NCBI GenBank assembly: GCA_031538895.1
Contig: JAVKLU010000071.1
Location: 41,477-105,476 of the forward strand
DNA from: JAVKLU01 sp031538895
GTDB taxonomy: Bacteria > Pseudomonadota > Gammaproteobacteria > Burkholderiales > Burkholderiaceae
Length of the DNA: 64,000 nt
Direction: 5' to 3'
Shown here: positions 1-8,995 of the stretch, one piece after another
Position numbering within the stretch: the stretch's first letter is position 1
How the letters are laid out: every line of letters begins with the position of its first letter
Made by a program: the position numbers and the translations under genes
The notes under the pieces: generated by a model
Databases searched by the model: none
Seen by the model: the letters and a program-made list of their open reading frames with translations, nothing else
What the model was told of the DNA's origin: nothing

Positions 1-1
1 T

Positions 2-670
2 CGCAATTTTACGAAATTGGCAATCCTTGCTGATTCGACGAATTACGGCCAGTTGGGGCGTGAAGACTTGGAAAAGGTTTTGGACAGCAAAAAAATGAAA
101 GCAGTTGCGGTTGAAAAATTTAACATTAAAGACGTTGATATGACTGCTCAATTACTGAAAGCGCGTCAAGCGGGTGCTCAAGCAATTTTGACTTACGCGA
201 TTGGACCTGAGTTAGCTCAGATTGCGAACGGTATGGAGAAATTAGGTTGGAAAGTCCCGATGATTGGTAGCTGGACTTTGTCAATGTCAAACTTTATCGA
301 TAACGCGGGTAAAAACAGCGCCGGTGCGACAATGCCACAAACCTTCATCCAAGAAGGAAATACTCCAAAACGTAAAACTTTCATCGATGCTTACTTAAAA
401 GCCTACTCACCAGCAGGTGGTCGGATTCCTTCGCCAGTATCAGCTGCGCAGGGTTATGACTCAGTTTATATTTTGGCAGCAGCGATCAAACAAGCAGGTA
501 CGACTGATGGCGACAAAGTGCGTTTGGCATTAGAAAATTTGAACGACACGATTGAAGGCGTTGTGACAACTTATAAAAAACCATTCAGCGCAACTGATCA
601 CGAAGCGATTGAAGCCGGTGTTCCAGTAATGGGGCAGGTTGAAGATGGACGCGTGGTTCGTGTAAAGTAA
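2..670 (+). CDS. Branched-chain amino acid ABC transporter, periplasmic binding protein (C-terminal part)
   Basis: This is the C-terminal part of a LivK-type periplasmic binding protein that captures leucine, isoleucine, valine or a related ligand for the LivHMGF transporter encoded downstream. The reading frame is open to the left edge of the window, so the signal peptide and first lobe are missing. The TTG at 17 is internal rather than a start. Typical type I periplasmic-binding features are the stretch ADSTNYGQLGRED and the later AAQGYDSVYILAAAI. The family is usually about 380 residues, so roughly 220 are seen here. A hairpin terminator follows the stop and separates it from livH, which often lets the binding protein be made in excess. 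Ligand specificity cannot be read from this fragment. Confidence 0.9.
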   Translation, partial: RNFTKLAILADSTNYGQLGREDLEKVLDSKKMKAVAVEKFNIKDVDMTAQLLKARQAGAQAILTYAIGPELAQIANGMEKLGWKVPMIGSWTLSMSNFIDNAGKNSAGATMPQTFIQEGNTPKRKTFIDAYLKAYSPAGGRIPSPVSAAQGYDSVYILAAAIKQAGTTDGDKVRLALENLNDTIEGVVTTYKKPFSATDHEAIEAGVPVMGQVEDGRVVRVK

Positions 671-703
671 TTCTCAATCTATCATCGATTGTAAAAACCA
701 TCG

Positions 704-734
704 AAATGGCTCGGCGATCCCCGAGCCATTTTTA
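704..734 (+). terminator. Rho-independent terminator after the binding-protein gene
   Basis: A perfect 11-bp inverted repeat (704-714 with 721-731, arm aaatggctcgg, 6-base loop) ends in a T-rich tail. It lies 34 bases after the stop of the binding-protein gene and before livH. Confidence 0.8.
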
Positions 735-858
735 CGCCATGAATAAACAAGTCTTTCAAGGCTAGCCTTACATCCAAAAATTTACCGGAGTCAGTTTTGA
801 GAACACATTACTGGCCCTATTCAAGATTTTTTTTAGCGTCTTTTATCAAGGACTTAAT

Positions 859-1749
859 ATGGAATATTTACTGCAACTGCTGTACAGCGGCATTGCGCTG
901 GGAATGATTTATGCGGTCATTGCGTTTGGCTACCAACTGACTTTTGCAACGTCCGGTACCTTAAATTTTGGTCAGGGTGAAGCTTTGATGTTAGGGGCCT
1001 TAGTCGGTTTGTCTGTTGTAGGTTCGATTCACGGTGGCCCTTACCTTAATTATTGGTTGATGATTCCTGTCGTGATTATTTTTGGCGGGATACAAGGTGC
1101 TGTCGTTGAGCGACTGGGCGTTCGTCCAGCCTTACGAATCAAGTCTGAGTTTGGCTGGATCATGTCGACCATTGCTTTGGCGATTATTTTTAAAAACGTA
1201 GCTGAAAACATTTGGGGTAAAGAAGACTTGCCGTTCCCTTCACCTTTATCCGCCGATCCAATTGTGTTATTTGGCGCCAATATCCAAGCCATGCAAATCG
1301 TGGTGATTGTTGGCGCTTTGTTAATGATGCTCGCTGTTGAAGTTTTTAACCGTAAAACGATTTACGGTAAAGCCGTTGTTGCGACAGCGAATGATCGCGA
1401 TGCGGCGGGTCTAATGGGAATTAACACCAAAAGCGTAATTACCTTGTCCTATGCACTGTCATCCGCAACGGCTGCAGTGGCGGGCGTTTTGATCGCTCCG
1501 CTGACTTTAACAGGCGCAACAATGGGCGTCGCGCTGGGCTTAAAAGCTTTTGCCGTTGCGATTATTGGCGGCCTTAATTCAGGGATGGGAATCATCGTTG
1601 GTGGTCTGCTGTTAGGTGTGATCGAAACTTTGACGGGTTTTTATCTGTCAACCGGATACAAAGAGGTTCCAGGTTTAGTCTTATTGTTGCTTGTGTTAGC
1701 ACTCAAACCTGCCGGACTCTTTGGTAAATCATTGATTAAAAAAGTTTAA
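859..1749 (+). CDS. livH: Branched-chain amino acid ABC transporter permease LivH
   Basis: Inner-membrane permease of the high-affinity branched-chain amino acid importer. The 296-residue protein is almost entirely hydrophobic helices. It carries the LivH-type N-terminus (GIALGMIYAVIAFG), the GALVGL region and the conserved segment ANDRDAAGLMGINTKSVI, which contacts the ATPase subunit. The ATG has an aagga-type ribosome site 7-10 bases upstream. Only 10 bases separate its stop from the start of the livM-livG fusion, so the two are surely co-transcribed. Length is normal for the family. Confidence 0.93.
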   Translation: MEYLLQLLYSGIALGMIYAVIAFGYQLTFATSGTLNFGQGEALMLGALVGLSVVGSIHGGPYLNYWLMIPVVIIFGGIQGAVVERLGVRPALRIKSEFGWIMSTIALAIIFKNVAENIWGKEDLPFPSPLSADPIVLFGANIQAMQIVVIVGALLMMLAVEVFNRKTIYGKAVVATANDRDAAGLMGINTKSVITLSYALSSATAAVAGVLIAPLTLTGATMGVALGLKAFAVAIIGGLNSGMGIIVGGLLLGVIETLTGFYLSTGYKEVPGLVLLLLVLALKPAGLFGKSLIKKV

Positions 1750-1759
1750 GGAGATGGGC

Positions 1760-3700
1760 ATGAATAAATTTTCACGTTGGTTGCCAATAACCCTGGGACT
1801 TTTAGCGCTGATTGCTTTACCACAATTCGTCCATAACGCTTATTACCTGCATTTGGTCGAAACTATTTTGATTTATTCAATCTTGTTGTTTGGATTAGAT
1901 ATTGTGGTGGGGTATACCGGTTTGGTGTCTCTAGGACATTCAGCTCTTTTTGGGGTAGGTTCTTACACCGTCGGGGTTTTGTTTTTCAAACTAGGATTAC
2001 CTTTTTATATCACCTTACCTGCGTCGATTGTGGTGACGGCTGGATTTGGCGCATTATTGGCCTTGCCGGCGTTACGGGTTACTGGGCCGTATTTGGCAAT
2101 GGTGACACTCGCCTTTGGCACGATTTTGCAAATTTTAATTAACGAGATGACTTTCTTAACGGAAGGACCTTTGGGAATTAAAATCGGTAAACAGGTGTTG
2201 TTCGACATGCCTATGAGCAAAGTGGCGTTTTTCTACTTTGTAGTCGCTTGCGTTGTATTGAGCTTGTGGGTGATGCAACGTATTATCAAGTCGCATTATG
2301 GGCGCGCTTTTGAAGCTTTACGCGATAGTCCAATTGCTTGCGACTGCATGGGGGTGTCGGTATATCGATACAAAGTGATTGCGTTTATTTTGAGCGCGGC
2401 ATTTGCGGGTTTATCGGGTGGTTTGTATGCCTATTCAGAACAATACATCGCGCCCAACGCTTATAACTTTGAGCTAACGATTTTGTTTTTATTGGCCATC
2501 ATTATGGGTGGACGTAAATCACGTTCTGGCGCGTTTTTAGGCGCACTCATCGTGGTGATGCTGCCCAGTTTATTGGCCGATATTGAGTTATTCCGTTGGA
2601 TTGCCTACAGTATTTTGGTGATTGTTTTGCTGACGGCAATCATTTCATTAGTCAACAAACAAAAAACTTGGAAGCAGTTGTTAATCCCTATTGCCGCCGC
2701 GATTGGCGTGGCAGTATTCGCCAAAACGCTGGACAATATTACCGATTGGCGCTTGACAATTTTTGGTGTGATGACTTTGTTTGTCGTGTATTACCTACAA
2801 GAAGGTATTGTCGGTTACGCGACTAAATTATTGCCGCGACGCAAGCACAATGAGCAATTTGAACAGTTGGATGTTGAGCTGATCAAAGGGGGAAAAAATG
2901 CTAGTGGGCCACTGTTAAAAGCGGATCAAATTTTGATGCAATTTGGCGGATTAAAGGCTTTGAATCGTGTTGATTTACTCGTTCAGCAAGGTCATATTCA
3001 CGGCTTGATTGGGCCTAATGGTTCAGGTAAAAGCACGATGATGAACGTTATCACGGGTATTTATCAACCGACTGAAGGTGCGGTGCATTTCTATCGCCAA
3101 GGTCAAGCGCTGCAAATGAATGGCTTAACACCATCAGCCATCGCTTTAAATGGGATCGCACGAACCTTCCAAAATGTTCAATTGTTTGGTGAAATGACCG
3201 CATTGGAAAATATTTTGGTCGGCTTGCATCACACTTTCAAAAGTAATTTGCTGGACGTCGTTTTGCTGTCACCGCGATATCGTCGAGAAGAACGCTACGC
3301 AAGGGCACGAGCGGCGGCGATTCTTACTTTAGTCGGCTTACAGACGCAAATTGCTGAAGAAGCGCGCAATTTGCCTTACGGCAAACAGCGTTTACTTGAA
3401 ATTGGCCGCGCCTTGGGACTTGATGCCCCCTTGCTATTGCTTGATGAACCGGCTGCGGGATTAACTGCGCCGGATATCAAAGAGTTGGTGATGATTATTC
3501 GCAAAATTCGCGACTGCGGCATTACCCTGCTCTTGATCGAGCACCACATGGACGTAGTGATGTCTATTTGTGACAGGGTCACTGTTCTGGATTTTGGGCA
3601 GAAAATTGCCGAAGGTACGGGTAACGAAGTGCGCACTGACCCTAAAGTAATCTCCGCCTATCTGGGCGGCGATGTCGAATCAACCGCGACATCCCATTAA
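1760..3700 (+). CDS. livM-livG: LivM-LivG fusion: permease plus ATPase of branched-chain amino acid transporter
   Basis: One polypeptide of 646 residues joins two subunits that are separate genes in E. coli. Residues about 1-310 are a LivM permease (TGLVSLGHSALFGVGSY, then EALRDSPIACDCMGV). An extra pair of membrane segments follows at about 305-355. Residues about 385-640 are a LivG ATPase with Walker A GPNGSGKST, the LivG-style signature LPYGKQRLLEIG, Walker B LLLLDEPAAGL and the switch His in LLIEHHMD. The start is placed at the second ATG (1760) because AAGGAGA at 1747-1753 abuts the first ATG but sits correctly before the second. The next gene begins 10 bases after the stop. Such fusions are known in betaproteobacteria. 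The unified frame with no break argues that it is real. Confidence 0.9.
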   Translation: MNKFSRWLPITLGLLALIALPQFVHNAYYLHLVETILIYSILLFGLDIVVGYTGLVSLGHSALFGVGSYTVGVLFFKLGLPFYITLPASIVVTAGFGALLALPALRVTGPYLAMVTLAFGTILQILINEMTFLTEGPLGIKIGKQVLFDMPMSKVAFFYFVVACVVLSLWVMQRIIKSHYGRAFEALRDSPIACDCMGVSVYRYKVIAFILSAAFAGLSGGLYAYSEQYIAPNAYNFELTILFLLAIIMGGRKSRSGAFLGALIVVMLPSLLADIELFRWIAYSILVIVLLTAIISLVNKQKTWKQLLIPIAAAIGVAVFAKTLDNITDWRLTIFGVMTLFVVYYLQEGIVGYATKLLPRRKHNEQFEQLDVELIKGGKNASGPLLKADQILMQFGGLKALNRVDLLVQQGHIHGLIGPNGSGKSTMMNVITGIYQPTEGAVHFYRQGQALQMNGLTPSAIALNGIARTFQNVQLFGEMTALENILVGLHHTFKSNLLDVVLLSPRYRREERYARARAAAILTLVGLQTQIAEEARNLPYGKQRLLEIGRALGLDAPLLLLDEPAAGLTAPDIKELVMIIRKIRDCGITLLLIEHHMDVVMSICDRVTVLDFGQKIAEGTGNEVRTDPKVISAYLGGDVESTATSH

Positions 3701-3710
3701 AGGAGAGATC

Positions 3711-4439
3711 ATGCTATCTATTCAAAATATTTCCGCCGGTTACGGTAAGGTTCAAGTATTACATGACATTTCTTTCAAAGTCCCAGCCGGTAAAGTAGTC
3801 ACTTTGATTGGTTCAAATGGCGCAGGCAAAACCACCACGATGCGTGTGATTTCCGGAATGTTGCGTCCAAGTAGCGGTCAGGTACTACTGAATCAAAAAA
3901 ATGTCGCACAAATGGAGTCTTATCAAGTTGCAAGACTGGGTTTAGCGCATTCACCAGAAGGAAGGCGTGTGTTCTCAACCTTGTCAGTGAAAGACAATTT
4001 GCTTTTGGGGGCTTATTCGCGCTTAACCAAGTCACGCCCTAAAGGTGACGTTAAACATGATCTAGAGCGTGCTTTGGAGTTGTTTCCACGTTTGCAGGAG
4101 CGGCAAGATCAGTTGGCGGGGACCTTGTCTGGTGGCGAGCAGCAAATGCTGGCAATGGCACGCGCGGTGATGTTAAATCCCGAAGTCATTTTGCTGGACG
4201 AACCTTCAATGGGATTGGCGCCGATATTGGTTGAGGAAGTGTTTCGCATTATCGAACGCTTAAAAAGTCGCGGCGTGACTATGTTATTAGTTGAGCAGTT
4301 TGCCGCCGCTGCGTTGGAAATTGCAGACTATGGCTATGTCTTAGAAAATGGACGTATTTCAGTCGAGGGCCCCGCTGAAAAATTAAAAAACGATCCAGCG
4401 GTAAAAGCAGCCTATTTAGGTAGCGATACTGCGCACTAA
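3711..4439 (+). CDS. livF: Branched-chain amino acid ABC transporter ATPase LivF
   Basis: Second ATPase of the importer, pairing with the LivG domain of the upstream fusion. Its 242 residues include Walker A GSNGAGKTTT, signature LSGGEQQMLAMARA, Walker B VILLDEPSMGL and the switch His replaced in the LivF manner (LLVEQF). The start at 3711 follows a strong aaggagag site. A longer frame from 3672 would run into the end of livM-livG and is less likely. Last gene of the liv operon, closed by a hairpin terminator. Confidence 0.93.
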   Translation: MLSIQNISAGYGKVQVLHDISFKVPAGKVVTLIGSNGAGKTTTMRVISGMLRPSSGQVLLNQKNVAQMESYQVARLGLAHSPEGRRVFSTLSVKDNLLLGAYSRLTKSRPKGDVKHDLERALELFPRLQERQDQLAGTLSGGEQQMLAMARAVMLNPEVILLDEPSMGLAPILVEEVFRIIERLKSRGVTMLLVEQFAAAALEIADYGYVLENGRISVEGPAEKLKNDPAVKAAYLGSDTAH

Positions 4440-4481
4440 TGATAATCAAACTAAGTTAATCGTCGTTTAAGCGACAAGTGC

Positions 4482-4516
4482 AACGGTCAGTGGATTTTTC
4501 ACTGACCGTTTTTTTA
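4482..4516 (+). terminator. Rho-independent terminator of the liv operon
   Basis: An 11-bp perfect stem (aacggtcagtg at 4482-4492 with cactgaccgtt at 4500-4510) and a run of T follow the livF stop by 42 bases. Confidence 0.9.
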
Positions 4517-4637
4517 TAAGAGACTCTTAAAAATACGCAAGAAAATTCATTACGACTTAGCAATAGCCGATTTCGTGGGCAGCTTACAAGACATGGGATA
4601 ATCGCTTTATATAATTTTTTTCAACTATCGCTGTCCT

Positions 4638-5333
4638 ATGTCACTGCCTGTTCGAATTGTGTGCGCAACACGAAAAGATCGCGGACACTTCGTCAACGAA
4701 GCGGCATTACCGCGTTCTTTGAAAGCACAGCAAATGCCAAGTGGTTACGAGTTACAGGTGTTTTTTGAAAATTCGACCAGTTTAGGCAAACAATACAACA
4801 TCGCAATTGAGCAAGCGCAGAAACAACCTGCAATTTTGCTATTTATTCAAGATGATGTGTACATCACCGATCATTTTTGGTTAGATCGTATTTTAGAAGG
4901 ACTTGAAAAATTTGATGTGATTGGCGTTGCAGGAAATCGCCGCTGTCTGCCAGGACAGCCATCGTGGGCTTTTTTGACTTCTGATTTAGTCTGGGATGCG
5001 CCTGAAAATTTATCAGGGACTGTCGCGCATGGTGGGCAATTCCCGCATCGGGTCAGCCGGTATGGCCCCAGCGGCATTGAATGTCAATTATTGAGTGGCA
5101 TGTTTTTAGCGGTTAAAAGTCAAACATTACTGGAGCGAGAATTGCGCTTTGATCCGCAATTTGAATTTCATTTACACGATATGGATTTTTGCCGACAAGC
5201 GGTACTGAAGGGCTTACGCTTGGGGACGTGGCCGATTTCCTTAGTACATGAAAATAGCGGAAGTTTTCGCAGCCCTGCGTGGAAACTGTCTTATCAAAAA
5301 TATTTAGAGAAATACCAAGAAACGCGCCGTTAA
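4638..5333 (+). CDS. Glycosyltransferase-like protein (StrF/Glyco_tranf_2_5-like)
   Basis: A 231-residue protein that resembles the small cytosolic glycosyltransferase-like family with a GT-A fold. The N-terminal strand is VRIVCATRK. A DxD-type element sits in LLFIQDDVYITDHFW, which in this fold would bind the metal and nucleotide sugar. Further on are IECQLLSGMFLAVK and FEFHLHDMDFCRQA, typical of the acceptor side of these enzymes. There is no signal peptide or membrane segment. It is a single-gene unit between the liv terminator and the nucleotidase gene, with no sugar-biosynthesis neighbours to suggest a substrate. The family call is fairly firm, the substrate is unknown. Confidence 0.7.
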   Translation: MSLPVRIVCATRKDRGHFVNEAALPRSLKAQQMPSGYELQVFFENSTSLGKQYNIAIEQAQKQPAILLFIQDDVYITDHFWLDRILEGLEKFDVIGVAGNRRCLPGQPSWAFLTSDLVWDAPENLSGTVAHGGQFPHRVSRYGPSGIECQLLSGMFLAVKSQTLLERELRFDPQFEFHLHDMDFCRQAVLKGLRLGTWPISLVHENSGSFRSPAWKLSYQKYLEKYQETRR

Positions 5334-5388
5334 GTTGTCATTACAGCGCATCTAATACTCGAACAGTTTTTGCTCACCAAAATCTTAT

Positions 5389-6288
5389 ATGAACTTAGAT
5401 TTAACCAACACATTAGTTATCGGTATTTCATCAAGAGCCCTATTTGATTTGGAAGCTGAAGACCTCATTTATCAAGAGCAGGGCTTAGAAGCCTATCGTC
5501 GCTATCAAATTGACAATGAAAACCTTAATTTGCAACCTGGAACAGGATTTCATCTAGTGCGCGCTTTGTTGCAATTAAATCATCTGACACCTGGACGGCG
5601 TTTGGTTGAAGTCGTCATCATGTCGCGCAATTCCAGCGAAACCTCTTTGCGTTTCTTTAATTCCATTTCAGATTACCGCTTGGACATCACACGCGCAGCT
5701 TTGACTGGCGGCGCATCTTTAGCTCCCTATCTGAAAGCGTTTAACGTGAGTTTGTTTTTATCCTTACATCGCGAAGATGTGCTTGCCGCGCGTGAATCTG
5801 GGGTGGCCTCGGCAATGCTTTATCGACAACCCGCGCATTCTTATGAGTCTTTGGAACAAATCCGAATTGCGTTTGACGGTGACGCGGTAATTTTTTCAGA
5901 TGAAGCTGAAAAGGTTTATCAGCAACATGGCGTTGAGGCCTTTGTTGAGCACGAACGACGCAATGCGAAAAAACCTTTACCCGAAGGACCTTTCGCGCGT
6001 TTTTTAAAAGCCATTGCTTACATTCAACGGCAAGAATCAGGTAAGGGTAGGGTATCACCCATTCGTACCGCACTCGTTACGGCGCGTTCGTCACCAATGC
6101 ATGAACGAGTGGTTCGCACATTGCGCGCATGGGATGTGGTGATTGATGAAACTTTTTTTATGGGTGGCTCTCCTAAGGGCGAGGTGCTGGCGGCGTTTAA
6201 TCCCCATATGTTTTTTGACGATCAATTACGTAATTGTGAAAACACCGCTGACAAAGTTCCAACGGGATTAGTCGTTTATGCGTCATGA
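5389..6288 (+). CDS. 5'-nucleotidase (cytosolic 5'-nucleotidase I-like family)
   Basis: Predicted cytosolic enzyme that dephosphorylates nucleoside monophosphates. It is 299 residues and matches the bacterial 5'-nucleotidase family related to animal cN-I. Visible are the N-terminal LVIGISSRALFDLEAE, the middle motif VVIMSRNSSETSLRFFNS and the C-terminal acidic FMGGSPKGEVLAAFNPHMFFDDQ, which resembles the metal-binding end of a HAD-like fold. Its last codons overlap the start of phoH (ATGA at 6285-6288), so translation of the two is probably coupled. Family assignment is good, substrate preference is inferred. Confidence 0.8.
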   Translation: MNLDLTNTLVIGISSRALFDLEAEDLIYQEQGLEAYRRYQIDNENLNLQPGTGFHLVRALLQLNHLTPGRRLVEVVIMSRNSSETSLRFFNSISDYRLDITRAALTGGASLAPYLKAFNVSLFLSLHREDVLAARESGVASAMLYRQPAHSYESLEQIRIAFDGDAVIFSDEAEKVYQQHGVEAFVEHERRNAKKPLPEGPFARFLKAIAYIQRQESGKGRVSPIRTALVTARSSPMHERVVRTLRAWDVVIDETFFMGGSPKGEVLAAFNPHMFFDDQLRNCENTADKVPTGLVVYAS

Positions 6289-7301
6289 GTTCTAACGCAA
6301 AGACCAGTGAGCAAATCACTCAATTTTGCCCAGAACCCTTTGATCGATATCGTTTCGCTGCTTTTTGCGGTGTCTTAGATGAGCATTTGATCTTGTTGTC
6401 CCAACAATTGAATGTGGCATTGTCGCAGCGTGGACAGCAGCTTGTGATTAAAGGCAAAGCGCCAGTTGGGTTAAATACTTTGTTACAAACTTTGTACGAT
6501 CAAGCGAGCGAATTGAATCCTGAGATGATTGACGCCGCGCTCATTCAATTTCGCAAACAGGACGAATTGTTAAACACATTAAATACAAACGTATTGGATA
6601 CGCCGACTGGAAAAATAAAAAATGAACCCATTTTATTGACGCGGCGAAGTGATTTACGTGGGCGCAGTCCCAGTCAAAAAAAATATTTGATTAGCATTCA
6701 AAGCGCAGTGTTGAGCTTTGGCGTTGGCCCTGCCGGAACTGGAAAAACCTATTTAGCAGTTGCTTGTGCGGTTGACGCCTTAGAGCGCGAAAAAGTTAAA
6801 AAAATTATTTTGACGCGCCCCGCAGTTGAGGCAGGTGAACATTTGGGATTTTTACCTGGCGACTTGGCGCAAAAAATTGATCCCTATTTACGCCCTCTAT
6901 ACGATGCACTTTACGACTTGTTGGGGCCTGAAAAAACACAACGCTTTATCGAAAAGCAAATTATTGAAATTGCTCCGTTAGCGTATATGCGAGGCCGCAC
7001 GCTTAGCCACGCTTTTATTATTTTGGACGAAGCGCAAAATACGACACCCGAACAAATGAAAATGTTTTTGACGCGAATAGGTTACGGCAGTCAAGCGGTG
7101 ATTACGGGTGATGTAACACAGGTGGATCTGCCGCATTACCCAAGTCGCCAAAAAAGTGGGTTGGCGCATGCCCTCGAAGTATTAGCGCCGATTAAAGATA
7201 TTCCAGTGACTCATTTTGACAGCCGTGACGTCGTACGCCATCCATTAGTAGCCAAAATTATTAATGCTTATGAAAAATGGGAAACTGATCGTCGGGATTA
7301 A
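6285..7301 (+). CDS. phoH: PhoH-like ATPase (YbeZ)
   Basis: PhoH/YbeZ family P-loop ATPase, thought to act with the endoribonuclease YbeY in RNA processing. It is 338 residues. The N-terminal 110 residues are a KH-like region (ALSQRGQQLVIKGKAP). The ATPase core has Walker A GPAGTGKTYLAV, the conserved TRPAVEAGEHLGFLPGDL and Walker B FIILDEAQNTTPEQMKMFLTR. The gene overlaps the 5'-nucleotidase by 4 bases and precedes ybeY by 15, which is the usual phoH-ybeY order. The corC and lnt genes that often follow are not here. Confidence 0.93.
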   Translation: MSSNAKTSEQITQFCPEPFDRYRFAAFCGVLDEHLILLSQQLNVALSQRGQQLVIKGKAPVGLNTLLQTLYDQASELNPEMIDAALIQFRKQDELLNTLNTNVLDTPTGKIKNEPILLTRRSDLRGRSPSQKKYLISIQSAVLSFGVGPAGTGKTYLAVACAVDALEREKVKKIILTRPAVEAGEHLGFLPGDLAQKIDPYLRPLYDALYDLLGPEKTQRFIEKQIIEIAPLAYMRGRTLSHAFIILDEAQNTTPEQMKMFLTRIGYGSQAVITGDVTQVDLPHYPSRQKSGLAHALEVLAPIKDIPVTHFDSRDVVRHPLVAKIINAYEKWETDRRD

Positions 7302-7316
7302 GTTGTTGGGTTATCA

Positions 7317-7754
7317 ATGAAAAAAAATATTACCTTGCAATTCTCGGATTCCGCGTCCAAAAAAATTTGGCCCACTAAAGTCATTTATGCCTGGATTGAG
7401 CACACACTGCAAGCAGTCGCTATGCATGATTTAATCGAACTTACCGTGCGTTTTGTAGGGATAGAAGAGGGGCGCGCGTTAAATCAAGACTATCGTGCTA
7501 AAAATTACGCGACCAATGTTCTAACATTTTGTTATCAAACACCCTTGCATAGCGCAGATATTGTGATTTGTACGCCGATTTTGATTGTAGAAGCCAAAAA
7601 ATTGCAGCGACCTTTAGCCCATCATGCGATTCATATTTTGGTTCATGGCGTCTTGCACGCCGTAGGTTATGACCATATCAAAGCACGTGATGCCCGAGTA
7701 ATGGAAGGTTGGGAGCGAAAGATTTTGGGGATTATTGCGCCATCCTATCTATAA
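7317..7754 (+). CDS. ybeY: Endoribonuclease YbeY
   Basis: Metal-dependent endoribonuclease for 16S rRNA 3' maturation and ribosome quality control. The 145-residue protein carries the diagnostic zinc motif H-x3-H-x5-H in HGVLHAVGYDH near the C-terminus and the preceding TNVLTFCYQ segment. It lies directly downstream of phoH, its usual partner. The short Lys-rich N-terminus MKKNITLQF supports the ATG at 7317. Confidence 0.93.
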   Translation: MKKNITLQFSDSASKKIWPTKVIYAWIEHTLQAVAMHDLIELTVRFVGIEEGRALNQDYRAKNYATNVLTFCYQTPLHSADIVICTPILIVEAKKLQRPLAHHAIHILVHGVLHAVGYDHIKARDARVMEGWERKILGIIAPSYL

Positions 7755-7870
7755 TTCCTAACTATTGGATTATTTTTTAGTTTTATACCGTTTGCGGACG
7801 CGCATTTGTCGTTAATTTTTTTAAAGCCTAAATTACGGGTGATGTAATCGTGAACTTTTTCTTTCCTTAT

Positions 7871-8410
7871 ATGAAAATCATTAAAAATACTGTTGTAAGC
7901 TTAAATTACACCCTGTCAGATAACGATGGCAACATTATTGAAAAAAGTGAAGAACCAATGATTTATTTGCACGGCGGTTACGAAAACACCTTGCCAAAAA
8001 TAGAATCCGCTTTAGAAGGCAAAGAAGTGGGTGAAGAGATTTTGGTGTACTTGGAGCCCTCTGAGAGTTTTGGTGAATACGATGCAGAATTAGTCCGCAC
8101 TGAAGACCTCAAAAATCTACCTGAAGATATTGCAATTGGGATGGAAATCGAAGGCGACGACGAACTTGACGAAGATGATGAGCCTTTAATTTTTACGATT
8201 ACTGACATCGCAGAAGGCAAAGCCGTATTAGATGGCAACCATCCTTTAGCGGGATTGTCTTTACGCTTTACTGCGTCAGTGATTGATGTGCGGGAAGCGA
8301 GCACAGTTGAAATTGAACATCAACACGTTCATTTTGATGATGAAGAGGACGATGGGGGTGATGATGCCGCGTCCCATGGCGAACACTACCGTAGCCACCG
8401 CTTACATTAA
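7871..8410 (+). CDS. slyD: FKBP-type peptidyl-prolyl isomerase SlyD
   Basis: SlyD-type prolyl isomerase and chaperone with a metal-binding tail. It is 179 residues from the ATG at 7871, which gives the classic start MKIIKNTVVSLNY. An upstream GTG at 7850 would add a hydrophobic stub and is less likely. The FKBP domain is split by the insert-in-flap region (DDELDEDDEPLIFTITD). LAGLSLRFTASVIDVREA closes the catalytic domain. The last 33 residues are rich in His, Asp and Glu, consistent with nickel or zinc binding. The gene ends 3 bases before aroK. Confidence 0.9.
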   Translation: MKIIKNTVVSLNYTLSDNDGNIIEKSEEPMIYLHGGYENTLPKIESALEGKEVGEEILVYLEPSESFGEYDAELVRTEDLKNLPEDIAIGMEIEGDDELDEDDEPLIFTITDIAEGKAVLDGNHPLAGLSLRFTASVIDVREASTVEIEHQHVHFDDEEDDGGDDAASHGEHYRSHRLH

Positions 8411-8413
8411 CCT

Positions 8414-8989
8414 GTGATCTCAATCGCTGAATCAAACCTTGTGCCTCAACAACAGCAAGCTGCTCAGCGTATTTATATCGTCGGTATGCCTGGCGCAGGA
8501 AAGTCGACTTTAGGAAAATATCTGGCCCATGCTTTGAAGTGGGATTTTGTTGACGCCGATCGCGTGCTTGAAAAAAAATGCGGCGCGTCAATTTCATGGA
8601 TTTTTGAATTAGAAGGCGAATCAGGATTTCGAACCCGTGAATCGACACAGCTACAAGAGCTAAGCCAGTTAGCGCGCAGCGTAATTTCAACTGGCGGCGG
8701 GGTAATTCTCGCTCCGGAAAATCGTGATGTAATGAAAAAAACGGGAATAGTGCTTTATTTGCGCGCGTCTTTCGACACGCTTTTTGAACGCGTCGCACGT
8801 GATGATTCACGTCCCTTACTGGCACAAAACACCGAGCAGAATCTGCGTCAACTGCTAGAGTTTCGCGAACCGATTTATCAAGAACTCGCGGATATCACTA
8901 TCGATACGCATACGCACGTTCAGGCTAAAGCACTGGCACGTCAAATTGCGGAGCAGATGTCGCCACAACTCATCAAACCACTTTCTTAA
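8414..8989 (+). CDS. aroK: Shikimate kinase AroK
   Basis: Phosphorylates shikimate with ATP in the chorismate pathway. Walker A is GMPGAGKST, the shikimate-binding Asp lies in FVDADRVLE, the Arg in GFRTRESTQ and the glycine motif in ISTGGGVIL. The LID region has RVARDDSRPLL. The start is uncertain: GTG at 8414 gives 191 residues, and an in-frame GTG at 8441 would remove nine residues with no known role. Neither has a clear ribosome site. It is followed after 6 bases by aroB, the standard aroK-aroB pair. Confidence 0.92.
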   Translation: MISIAESNLVPQQQQAAQRIYIVGMPGAGKSTLGKYLAHALKWDFVDADRVLEKKCGASISWIFELEGESGFRTRESTQLQELSQLARSVISTGGGVILAPENRDVMKKTGIVLYLRASFDTLFERVARDDSRPLLAQNTEQNLRQLLEFREPIYQELADITIDTHTHVQAKALARQIAEQMSPQLIKPLS

Positions 8990-8995
8990 AAAATT

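Noticed and set aside
8268..8825. A 185-codon frame on the - strand opposite slyD and aroK
   Set aside because: Both genes on the + strand are clear family members and the reverse frame has no recognisable content.
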